In this document: positions 1-9,820 of the stretch, one piece after another
Layout: each line of letters starts with the position of its first letter
How positions within the stretch are numbered: position 1 is the stretch's first letter
Source: Aldrovandia affinis
Taxonomy: Eukaryota > Chordata > Actinopteri > Notacanthiformes > Halosauridae
Direction: 5' to 3'
DNA length: 64,000 bases
NCBI GenBank assembly: GCA_029706075.1
Contig: JAINUG010000135.1
Coordinates: forward strand, 931,501-995,500
Program-made: the position numbers and the translations under genes
The notes under the pieces: generated by a model
Told to the model about the DNA's origin: nothing
Database searches by the model: none
Seen by the model: the letters and a program-made list of their open reading frames with translations, nothing else

Positions 1-608
1 GCGAATTACATTCTCATCTCTTTAGAATTTTAATTGCTTACTAGTTTTAATTGTTTATTGTTATCTGGTTTTTATTTAATTTTATTGGCTGTTTTACCTA
101 CATCCCCTGGAAGCCCACCACCCTGTGAGCTCGCCTAGCCCAGCTCACCATGTTGAAAGGCCGTACCAGAGTAGTGGGAGATTAGGCACTCTCTTCTTAT
201 GCCTTTTACATTTACCTTCTCTTAAAATGCAATATTGCTAGCTTGCAGACTTTTCTCTGCCTGATTGCTCGCTCCTATCTGTCAACAGCGCCAAAGTTCT
301 ACTTCTACTTTGAGCTGTCTCCCGGCTGCCAGATCTGGCTCTAACATGAGTCTGATACGCCCGTTCCAAGATATATTTAAGGAAAGTGCCTAAGGTCCAT
401 TCAATTTACAACTCACAATATCTAGTCACCATTTTTGCTACAATCTTTCATTGATTGCATGTATTTTTGCTCCTCTACATTTGTTTACAGAACTTCTTCC
501 GCATCACAATCTTCATAAAATGCAACACCGAAAAACCAGGACTGGGTTTACCTGCCGTATCATAAACCGCCTCCAGTATCTGGACTGGATCCAAGCCATA
601 GGAGCAAC
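1..608 (+). other. Probable 5' leader of the L2 LINE
   Basis: This AT-rich stretch precedes the first recognisable L2 ORF1 residues near 609. It may be the LINE 5' untranslated region or ordinary flank. No target duplication or 5' end can be seen because the window opens here, and no coding domain is visible. The assignment to the LINE rests only on position. Confidence 0.3.
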
Positions 609-1846
609 ATGGAAAACACAAACTGTATTTCACCCATTTTAATCTGGTTCCAAGCCCTGAATATGCCAATCCCATGTAAAGAGTGTAATATGGTTGCTGC
701 CAACCTAAATATTGAAGGCATATGTGCTATATGTCAGAAAATGACTTTTCTCACTAATAAGGTAGCTGAGCTTGAGGAATGCATCAGAAACCTCTGTAGT
801 ATTCAAGAAGGTGGTACATTTCTAGAATCCTTCTCCCAACCTCCTTAGTTATCCCACCTCAATATTAGCACCATATCCCACCCTGATGCCCAACAAGCTA
901 CCAGATCCCTCCCCATGAGTGAGAACCATCATCTCCAGTCCCACTTAACTACCAAGTCTATACACCCCCATCCTTTCTCTGGCAACTCCAAGGCCCACCC
1001 TCTCTGCCTCCACAATCTGGCCACCACTCTCCACTCTTTGTCCTACCATTCCCCTCCCAAACCTCACTTTGCAAAATTATTTTTTACCTGTCAGACAGAA
1101 AAAAAGCAGATCGCCCACATAAGGTCCGCACCACCTGGTCTCCACGTCAAACAGGTTTTTCCTACTCAGTGATACAGAATGGCTGTCCCTCCAGCCAGCC
1201 TTAAAATTGTTGGTAGTCCACCATCACTAAGCACTGCACCACTGAATAAGGTTTTGGTGATATGCGATTCCATTCTAATATAATAATATACGCCATTTAG
1301 CAGATGCTTTTATCCAAAGCGACTTACAGTAGTGAATGGATACTTTTTTTTTCAGTATATGTGGCCCCAGTGGGGATTGAACCCACAGCCTAAGTGTTGC
1401 CAACGCTGTGCTCTACCAACTGAGCCACAGAGAACCATTCTGAATGTAAACATCAGCCACCATTAGCTGCATACCAGGTGCCAGAGCCCCGGACATCAAA
1501 TCTAACCTTAAAGTCCTTGCAAAACATAATCATAAAGATCATCATCCATGTTGGCACCAACAATGTCTGCCTCCGCCAGTCTGAGGTCACCAAAACCAAC
1601 CTCATCTCAGTCCTCAGAAAGACACAGAAAATGTGCAATGAAGTCATCTTTTCTGGCCCACTGCTGGTCCACAGGAATTATGAAACCTACAGTAGGCTTG
1701 TTTTACTAAACCACTGGCTGGCCAGCTGGTGTCAGGAACAAAACATTAGCCAACTTTCTGTGGTCAACATGGCCTTCTCCGCAGAGATAGTCTCCACCCC
1801 AGCTACAGAGCAGCCTTCTTATCTGCCAACCTGTCCTATGGACTAA
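609..1846 (+). pseudogene. L2 ORF1 remnant (zinc-finger/coiled-coil plus SGNH esterase)
   Basis: The frame at 609-848 gives a CKECN...CAICQ cysteine pattern followed by a leucine-rich helix (NKVAELEECIRNL), like the start of L2/CR1 ORF1. A proline-rich spacer follows. The esterase starts at 1251 with VLVICDSIL, matching the family's GDS serine block with Gly changed to Cys, and resumes after a SINE with IIIHVGTNN and LRQSEVTK at about 1530-1600. SGPL and the WL..WC helix follow. The Asp-x-x-His block expected near the C-terminus is not recognisable. The esterase domain is known from CR1/L2 ORF1p, where it probably helps RNP-membrane or RNA handling. This copy cannot be functional. Confidence 0.85.
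1281..1434 (-). mobile_element. SINE family A, copy 1 (inserted in L2 ORF1)
   Basis: Read on the minus strand, it has a tRNA-like head (GGCTCAGTTGGTAGAGCA as A box, then GGGTTCAATCCCC as B box), a short linker and the tail AAGTCGCTTTGGATAAAAGC followed by CTGCTAAATGGC. It is flanked by ccattctaata (1270-1280) and ccattctgaat (1435-1445), an 11-bp target duplication with slight divergence, which fixes both ends. It is transcribed by RNA polymerase III and mobilised by a LINE. It sits inside the serine codon region of the host LINE's esterase, so it arrived after that LINE. Confidence 0.9.
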
Positions 1847-2104
1847 TTTATGATGTTTACTGCCCTATGTCCCTGGACCTATTTGCAGAATAGCAGCAAA
1901 CCCATCTCCTCCCATTAACATCACTGTTACCCAGGGTATCATTTCAGTCCAGCTCATCGAGACTGTTATCCTCCCCCGCCCTAGTTCATCTCACACTCAT
2001 AGGGTCCTCAAACACAGGCTCCAGAGTGTAAACACTTATAACCGAATCCCTATTTCATTAAAAACCCAGTCCAATGTTATTAAGGCTTTTCCCCTAGTTT
2101 GCAC

Positions 2105-4350
2105 TACTCAATGTTAGGTCCTTGACTAACAAGACCTTTATGGTCAACAACCTCATAAACAATCATAAACTTACTGAGACCTGGCTGGACAAAAATGGTA
2201 CTATTGCACTAAATGAGGTCTCACCCCCAAATTTGAATTTCCATGCAACAAGACAATATAGGAAAGGTGGTGGTTTTGCGACTGTATATTCAGATAAAAA
2301 TTTCCTGCAAATAATTTTGTACATTTTGGAATACCTTGCTTTGATTTTAAAATGTGATGTTCCTGCTTTGCTTCTCACTGTATATCATCCACCAAGATAT
2401 AGTTCAGTTTTTTTGAAGAAATTGCAGGACTACTGTCCATAATTTCTGACAGATTATGACCATGTTATTATATCTGGTGATTTTAACATTCATATTGATG
2501 ATCCCATGATCATATGATACTAAAGCAAGGGAATTCATTAGTCTTCATAGCTCCTTTGATCTTACCCCAAATGTTTCAGGGCCTACCCATAAATATGGCC
2601 ATACACTGGACTTGGTCCTCACTATGGGCCTAGATGTTAATGTCATTACTATTCTTGATGTAGCGATTTCTGATCATTTCTGTGTGTTTTTTTATGTCAT
2701 CAAAAAATGCCTAAATTTGCCAAAGCCTTTGAATCTTATGTCTCACTCTTCTCCACCCACTTTGGTGTCCTCCTGTGACAGTCTATTGGACAGTTTTAAC
2801 TGTAGAGCATGAGAAAATGCTGATATTATTGCCCCAATTAAAACAGACTATTTCTGGTAAACAAAAAGCTCCATGGAGAAATAGAGAAAAAGTAAGGCAA
2901 CTTAAAAAAAGACTGCCGTAAAGCAGAGCAAAATTGGAGAAAGACAATCCTAACTCCAGATACAATGAGATATTTATAAATAGTCTAAACAGCTATAGCA
3001 AGGAAATGAAGCAGTCAAACAATCATTTTTCTCTAAAATTATAAATGATCATAAAGATAATGCTGTACTATTGATAGCCTGATAAATCCCCCTAATACTA
3101 CCTCTAGTGAACTTTTTTTCCATAGTTAAATTTGAGGGATTTGCTGCTTTCTTTAATGACAAGGTCACAAACATTAGACTAAACATTGCTCAAACAAGAT
3201 CAGACAGAGAAGTTGTCTTCCCATCATCACCATTTGAGGGCAGTATTGAGGGCAGCATGGCACAGTTTAGCTTAGTTGACTCCAAAATGCTTTGTGAAGT
3301 TTTATCCATTCTTAGGTCTTCAACTTGGTCCTCTTGATCCTATCCCCACTACTTAAAAAAAAAAAGTTTTTTAGCTGCTTATCTGATGAAATGCTTAATA
3401 TAGTTAACTGCTCATTGCAATCTGACACTTTTCTAAGAACCTTCAAAACTGCCATGGTTAAGCCTCTACTGGACAAGAGTAATCTTGATTCTTCAGTAAT
3501 TAGCAACTACAGACACATTTCAAACGTTCCTTTCCTCGGAAAGATACTTGAAAAAGTGGTGTTCAAGCAATTAAATGACTTCTTGAACAAATATTTATGA
3601 AAATCTTCAATCTGGTTTTCATGCCCACAACAGCACAGAGACAGTACTTATCAAGGTGGTAAAGAGTAAACACTGACTCAAATAAGATCTCTGTTCTTGT
3701 GCTCCTTGCAGTGCAGCATTTGACACTGTTGACCATGGAATTCTGATAGACAGACGCCAGAAGTGGGTTAGTCTTTCTGGTCCAGTTCTTAACTGGTTTA
3801 GGACATATCTGACAGGGAGAAATCTTCTGTAACTTTACCTCTAACAAAGGGAGAAATCTTTTTTCATGTTGCACTTGAAGTAACTTTACCCAGCTTTATA
3901 TTTCATTAACAAAGTTTATATATGTTGATATAAAGTGTTCCTACAATTTAACAAAGAAAAACTGAGATCCTATCAGACTATCAGAAATCTAGGTGTAAAG
4001 CTCTTAATAGCTCAGAATGCAGCATTTTATCAGCACAAGTTCTAACCAGGACAAGAAAGGCTGAGCACATTACTGTAAAACATTTTTTTTAAATCCCTGC
4101 ACTGGCTCCCAGTTAGCGTAAAAATTGATTTTAAAATTCTCTCACTGGTTTTTAAAAGTCAAAATGGTCTTGCACCAAAATACATATCAGACATGCTTGT
4201 AAATTATGAACCCACAAGGTCCCTTAGATCATTGGGAACTGGCCTCCTAGCTGTTCCTAGAGTAAGATCAAAGGCAGGGGAAACGGCGTTTAGTATTTAT
4301 GCTCCTTGCGCCTTGCTCCCTACCTTTGGATCGGAGAAATACAGAAACAT
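2105..4350 (+). pseudogene. L2 ORF2 remnant (endonuclease and reverse transcriptase)
   Basis: Endonuclease blocks are TETWLDKN (about 2177-2200), EYLALILKC with LLLTVYHPP (2330-2396), SGDFNIHIDDP (about 2473-2506) and ISDHFCVFF (about 2665-2693). Reverse transcriptase blocks are VKPLLDKSNLD and NYRHISNVPFLGKILEKVV (3460-3560), SGFHAHNSTETVLIKVV (about 3610-3660) and AFDTVDH (about 3716-3736), which is catalytic motif A. The FADD block that should follow is missing; sequence from about 3790 to 3960 is collapsed. The C-terminal domain returns with HWLPVSVKIDFKI (about 4100), GLAPKYISDML and RSLRSLGTGLLAVPR (to about 4262). It is split by frameshifts and stops and has no activity. Confidence 0.88.
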
Positions 4351-4625
4351 TGAACATACAGAAACTAAAAACATACATTTTCAATGCTGCATATGAATAA
4401 TGTGAATAACTACTGTTATGCACTTCATATGTGTTATTACCTACTTGTTGGCCTATATGTTATTATGTTTTACTATGTTTTATTTATTTTATTATATTTA
4501 TCTCGGTGTACATATGTACATATATGCATATTTGTATACCTTCAAATGATTTTGTGTAAAGCACATTGAGTTGCCTCCGTGTATGAAATGTGCTGTATAA
4601 ATAAAGTTGGATTTGATTTGATTTG

Positions 4626-5965
4626 TATTGGGTCAAATCTTTTAATTATCATGGAAGTCGGGCTAATTAGGACTCTCATTTCTGTAGCAAAAAAGAGTAA
4701 TACTTATGCACTGAAAGAAGAACCTCCCTGCCTTCCAATCCCTTGGCAGCTGATGGTACCCATGACAACAGCAAAATATGCAAACATTACAGAAAGGACA
4801 AGGGGCAGCTCCAGCATTACACCACAACATGGGAAATATTTCAAAAGGTACTGGTGATATAATCGCATAACTGTTTGTCAGAATACCCCAGTGTGTTGGC
4901 CCTGGCGCTCAACGTTGTGATCTAGAGCATTCGGCACAACAATCACCTAGCCATATGTTCAGTTTATCTTTTTTCAGCTCCCTGCATGCTTGAAACCGTG
5001 ACTGTTGAAAATATGACTGTTAATTACTCTGGCAGAATTTCACACCCCAAATTACTTGAATAAAGAGGTGCTAGTCGCACACGTTTCCCACACACGCATT
5101 TTTTCATGCAGCTTCATTTGTGGGCACGCACTGCGATGTTGTTACAAAGCCCAAAGGCACTACATCCCTAAGGGGTAATTGTGGTCTCACCCACTGTAGG
5201 AAATAAAGAGAGAGGAATAAAGCTAGACTGAATGGAATAATTACTTCTGTACAGCAGTTTTCTATTCTTATTCTTTTTTTGTGATCAACGTTTTTTCTTT
5301 ACGGGAAAAAAACTAAACAAAAACACATACTCTCTTAATTCAACAAGAGCAACACTACTGTAAAGCACAAAGCAAATTGGCAGCTCAAGGTTAGAGAGGA
5401 GATTACAGATAGAAAAACAAACAAACAGATATTTACATACTTTACATATACATACCCCCCCACACACACACACGCATATATATAAGCGAAAAAACCCTAT
5501 TATTATTCTACTGTATACCATCCTTAGTGTTACGTTTTTATCACATCACCCTTTACCATTACGTTGTTATAAGGTCACCAAAATTCTGCAATAATTGGTA
5601 CATTTTTACAACAGTTAATTTGCTTAAAAGGTTTTGTTTTTCATAACCGTGTTAGACAATAAACGCATAAATAATATGGATAATTTCTACAATATTTTAT
5701 TTTTGTGATGATAGAGCATGAGAGCAGATCTGACAACATCAATAGTAGAGGCAATGCTACTGCATAAATGCTGGCTTGCACTTCTACTGTTGAAGAACTT
5801 GCTGCCCGGGTGATATGACTCAGCCAACCAATCTTGCTTGCCTCACGAGACACATGAACCAAGGTTATAGCAGTTTGTGCTGGGTATTGTCTTGCTGTAT
5901 GCACTGCTTTGTATGTTCAACTGTCCCACAATGGGGAATTTATGAAGGGCTGAAATACAAACAAA
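4626..5965. other. Unassigned intergenic DNA
   Basis: No gene, exon or interspersed repeat is recognised. A short C6 run leads into (CA)7 at about 5460-5473, followed by a few TA units. Small open frames here have no recognisable domain and are taken as chance. Confidence 0.6.
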
Positions 5966-6516
5966 ATTACATTACATTACATTACAGGCATTTGGCAGAC
6001 GCTCTTATCCAGTGTTAACCGTAGTCAAGAACAGTTTAGCTGAAAGCCACCCCAGTGGTAAGTACAGCTCCTGGGTGCTAGGAGCAACCACATAGTTAAA
6101 CTAGGACCCTGTAGGTAAAGCTGTAGCCACAATTCAAAGGTAGCAATAAAGCAATCAATGCAGAAAATAATGCCTAAGCCTAATACAATACATAAACAAG
6201 TAGACATGTGTAAAACTAAGCAACTATGTCCCTAAGTTAACAAAAACTGGACTACGGGGAGAGGTGCACCCTGAAGAGGTGAGTCTTCAGTCGTCGCATG
6301 AAGGTGGCCAGAGTCTCAGCTGTTCTGACTTCCACAGGAAGGTCATTCCACCATCGTGGAGCCAGAACCGACAGGAGACATGACCGGGGAAGCGCAGGTG
6401 CGGAGGGGGGGAGGTGCTAGGCGTCCTGAGGTAGCAGAACGGAGTGGTCTGGCAGGTGTGTAGGGTTTGAAGATCTTGAGGTATGTTGGGGCTGATCCCT
6501 TGACTGCCTGGTATGT
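5966..6516 (-). mobile_element. 5'-truncated L2-like LINE, 3' end with TGTAA-repeat tail
   Basis: On the minus strand, 6510 to about 6235 translates in two frames into a LINE ORF2 C-terminus. The first part reads SAPTYLKIFKPYTPARPLRS (about 6500-6440); after one frameshift it continues as LAPRWWNDLPVEVRT and FMRRLKTHLFRVHL (about 6365-6270), then a stop. A roughly 230-bp 3' untranslated region follows. It ends in CTGGATAAGAGCGTCTGCC and AAATGCC, then (TGTAA)n at 5985-5966. The frame is the L2/Rex-type 'APEYL..LL.PYTPAR.LRS' domain. The 5' side is cut off near 6516, as is usual for LINE insertions. The tail matches the ends of SINE families A and B here. Confidence 0.8.
6240..6510 (-). pseudogene. 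LINE ORF2 C-terminal fragment
   Basis: This is the coding part of the truncated LINE above, with one frameshift near 6385-6400 between the TPARPLRS block and the WWNDLP block. Only the region downstream of the reverse transcriptase is left, so no catalytic residues are present. The stop after RVHLSP at about 6256 is where the family's ORF2 would normally end. Confidence 0.75.
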
Positions 6517-7769
6517 TAAAATAAGGATAGTACTGCCACAGATTCTATAGACTCACCGGATACTCTTCCACATTCCTCCCTTACTCTCTGCTTCTTAACA
6601 TCAGGAGATTCTGGTTGGTGCTACAGTACAGAATGCCCATCGTTGCACTATTGGCCTTGAATTAATGAATTTTCTGAAGATGTGTTGAATTGAAATGTTC
6701 TGGCTTCAACAGTAGGATGGCAGAACTTTCATTGTTAAGAATATTGAGTGTCTGGTCAGTCTAAAGAATCTGTGGTACTACTGATTGACAGTACAATAGT
6801 GGATATACAGCAAAGGGTACTCTTTAGTGTATAAATTACTAAAGGGTTAGAGAACAACATATTGATGCCATGCTGTCATTTATACCTTAAGCATTTTTAG
6901 AGGCTTTATTAAAGTATATCCTTCTTCTTAGTGATGGGTAGTTTGCCGGAATGCACTATTATTCAGGACAACTTAGAGAAAATGACAAAGGACAGTGCAT
7001 AATACAAATTTAAAATAAGACTGTAAAGTAACATTTCACCTGAAGCATAAACCTACCTAAATGGCAACACAAAGCAATCTCATCCAATTAACACATCTGT
7101 AGGTAAAGACCTTCACCCACTGCATTTATTATGTTCATATAAATCTTCTTGAGTCAAGTGTCCAATGCTGGATTTCATGGTCCAACCATGTGACCTTAGG
7201 TTACGTATTGGGTCTTCATATCATCAAAGGCAGCTCAATACCCTCTACAAACATACCAAGATTTGTTAGGCGTTTCTTTTCTTGTCTGGATTTTATCACT
7301 TTGTTTCCCAAAGAGACAGAAGAACTACAGGAACCATGCATTACACGCATGCAGGTACAACACATAGAAGTATACATTGAAGAAAAATAAAGACTAAAAA
7401 TATGATTGAAAAATGTATTAAAAAGATAAAAACACAAAGTCGCATAAAACTCTATATAAGTTTTATAGCCAGATCTAAAATCAATTGTGCATTTAGAAGT
7501 CAAGATGGCCAGAGAGGGGATAAAAAGAATCAGGGAGCACAATCTCCCAATGTAATCTCCTGTGGAAGCATTTGAAGTTATGTGAAAAATATTATTTTGG
7601 GCATTCAAGCATAAAATGCCTTTTTAAATCATGTAACGGATGGTATCTATCCTCTCGGGGGTTTTCCACCACAAACACAGCCACTGTCACAACAATAATC
7701 CACATGATGTCCTGGCTGACGTGGATTTAGCCATGTTTCCCATGTTTCAAGAGATGGGCCCCACACTAG
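6517..7769. other. Unassigned intergenic DNA
   Basis: AT-rich single-copy-looking sequence. A 130-codon minus-strand frame at 7216-7608 overlaps a 66-codon plus-strand frame. Neither shows a known domain, a good start context or splice-like borders, so I see nothing I would call a gene. Confidence 0.6.
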
Positions 7770-7777
7770 AAAATGTT

Positions 7778-8151
7778 GGGCCTCCCGTGTGGTCCAGTGG
7801 TTACAACGTCCGACGCTGGCCACGGACACCGGGGTTCAATTCCCTGTCTCGCCAAGTGTCGGCTCTGGCCGGGAGTGCCACCAGGGGGCGGCAATTGGCT
7901 GTCCGCCCCAGGGAGGGGGGAGGGGAGCCGACGTGACGTTCGCTGCGTATAAGAGTGGCCTTGTAGCACCGGGGTTACGGTCGATGGACGGCGAGTGCCG
8001 TCTCGGAAGAGGCGTCACTTCGCTTCATCACTACCGGTCGCAGGACTACGGCAGCGAACTCACATTACTAGGGGGGGATTGATGTAAAATAGCGGGTCTA
8101 ATTGGCTACCAAATTGGGATAAAATGGGAAAAATCAGAAACAAATTTTAAA
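7778..8151 (+). mobile_element. SINE family C, copy 1 (long, tRNA-headed, intact)
   Basis: The tRNA-like head carries TGGTCCAGTGG (A box, about 7790-7800) and GGGTTCAATTCCC (B box, about 7832-7844). A GC-rich body with CCAGGGGGCGGCAATTGGCT follows, and the tail is AAATTGGGATAAAATGGG with AATCAGAAACAAATTTT. The exact direct repeats aaaatgtt at 7770-7777 and 8152-8159 are its target duplication, giving a 374-bp element. The body is much more CpG-rich than its surroundings. The head implies RNA polymerase III transcription. Confidence 0.88.
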
Positions 8152-8159
8152 AAAATGTT

Positions 8160-9680
8160 ACCACCAAACATTGTTATTTATTGTGAAGGGCAAATCCTTT
8201 TGATTGGTTCAAACAAGTCAGTGATTGACAGCTAATTGTAGCTCCACCCATTTTTGGTGTCACAGTACCTCATTGTCCAATCACTAGTATGTGTCTGTTG
8301 TTGAAACTCTGAGTGCGTAGTACTGGGGGCTGCATGCTTGTCCAGTTTCACCTCATCATACAACATGGAGGACGCAGTCATGCCATGCCTTATAGAGACA
8401 AGAAGGATGCAGACATTAGAGCTGTCTGCAGGGTGGGGGGAATGAGAGCCATAGAGTGAACCGGGCCTCTGCATAAATATGATCCCAGTTTGTTGTGTTT
8501 TTTTTTTGCCTTATTGAAGTTGTCATACATATTCCAAAACATATTCTAAACAACAGCTTGGGCCACCATAAATCTGTCCATCTGATTGAAGGCTAATTCA
8601 GGGGAAGAACATTAAAACAAAACGAAAAAATTGGCAAGACCCTAAATCATGAAGAATACTCAATATGCAAGAACAAACTGAATATGCATACCTGTCAAAG
8701 CAGTCCCTTAGATCTTTAGCCCAACACTTTTTGTGCAAAGAAAAGTATCGCCCAACCCCCAAAGGAAAGGAAAGGGATTAGCCTGTGCCTGTTTCATCTG
8801 GAGGAAACGTACACAATCTGTCACGCACGCAGAATGAGGCCTGTTCTACAGTTTAACCAAAGTTTTCCACATTAGCGCTGCATCCTGGAGCCAGCTAACG
8901 AATGCAAATCAGTCAATGTAGGCCAGAGCAGAATCATTCATGTTAAAAGCTCTGATACACAGCTGAACGTCATTAAGACCAACCGCCGGTTGCACCCCTC
9001 CCCTCCCTTTGAAACTGGCGAACGCGGCCTGTGGGTCAGCTGCTGGGAACGCTTCCCGGTGACCAGTCTCGGGGTCGACATCAGGTCTGCACGGTTTCAT
9101 GTCTTTTACAAAAGCATGACAATTGATCTGACACGATTAGGCCCTACGTCTCTCTGCCGTGCCATTCCCTCCCCCAATCCCCGACTACCAGGGAGAGGAA
9201 GGCTAAACAGGAGGCTAAATGTTACTGTTAGTGATCTCACGTCCCTCTTTCGTCTGTGATCTGACGTCCCTCTTTCATCCTGGGTTTGTGGAGCCAAATG
9301 CTCCGTGCAGGTGAACTCAACACTGGCTTGCTACTCTCAGGCAGATGGTCCTTAATTGATTTATATCCACAAATGAATATATTTTTTTAACTGTGAGGAT
9401 GTTTCACAGACACTGTGCCTGCATGTGGCTGCATATTTGCAACACTAGTCACTTGTCTTCAAAGTTCATTTCATTGTTGTATTTTGTAACCAGCATCCAA
9501 TGAAATGAGAGCAATGAACCACAAACAAATCCCATGAAAATGCTTTATTTTACCCAATGCGATGGCAGGATTATGTAGAAAATGACTGTGCGTATACCCA
9601 GCAAATCTGCTGATTATGATTACTATTTATCTACTTAGGAGGAGCTGCTTCTCAGGTCAGCTTGCATTGCATATATGACC
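8160..9680. other. Unassigned intergenic DNA with a 25-bp tandem duplication
   Basis: No gene or known repeat is seen. About 8960-9200 is more GC-rich than its flanks. A tandem duplication of a 25-bp unit (core acgtccctcttt) lies at 9231-9255 and 9256-9280, with two mismatches. Two overlapping 63-89 codon frames in the GC-rich part show no domain. Confidence 0.55.
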
Positions 9681-9820
9681 TAATTATGCAGCTGGGAATG
9701 CACTGAGGCAATTCAGGTTAAGTACCTTACTCAAGGGTACAATGGAACTGCCGTACCATTGACTTGAGCCACTGTTTGTGCTAAAAGGCCAATTTCATAA
9801 CAACTACTGCTGCACTGCCA
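9681..9820 (-). mobile_element. SINE family B, degraded fragment
   Basis: The segment GGCAATTCAGGTTAAGTACC, then TACTCAAGGGTACAATGG (9707-9744), is the reverse complement of the SINE B body seen intact at 59326-59550. The tRNA-like head is only loosely recognisable at 9755-9820 and the 3' tail is missing. It is an old truncated copy. Confidence 0.65.

Larger units (their letters stand above)
609..4625 (+). mobile_element. L2-clade (CR1 superfamily) LINE, decayed, nearly full length
   Basis: Blocks of both LINE proteins occur in the right order on one strand. These are an ORF1 zinc-finger/coiled-coil start, an SGNH esterase, an apurinic-type endonuclease, the N-terminal and palm part of reverse transcriptase, and the C-terminal ORF2 domain. 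The 3' end is a terminator-like segment (about 4540-4610: TGTATGAAATGTGC, then TATAAATAAAG) closing in repeated ATTTG units at 4609-4625, as L2 elements do. Many stops and frameshifts, a deletion in the palm/fingers region and a SINE insertion at 1281-1434 show that it is dead. L2 elements move by target-primed reverse transcription. Family is assigned from remembered L2 protein patterns, not from a search. Confidence 0.9.

Noticed and set aside
7640-8082. Five overlapping 60-98 codon frames on both strands
   Set aside because: All are shadows of the GC-rich family C SINE at 7778-8151.
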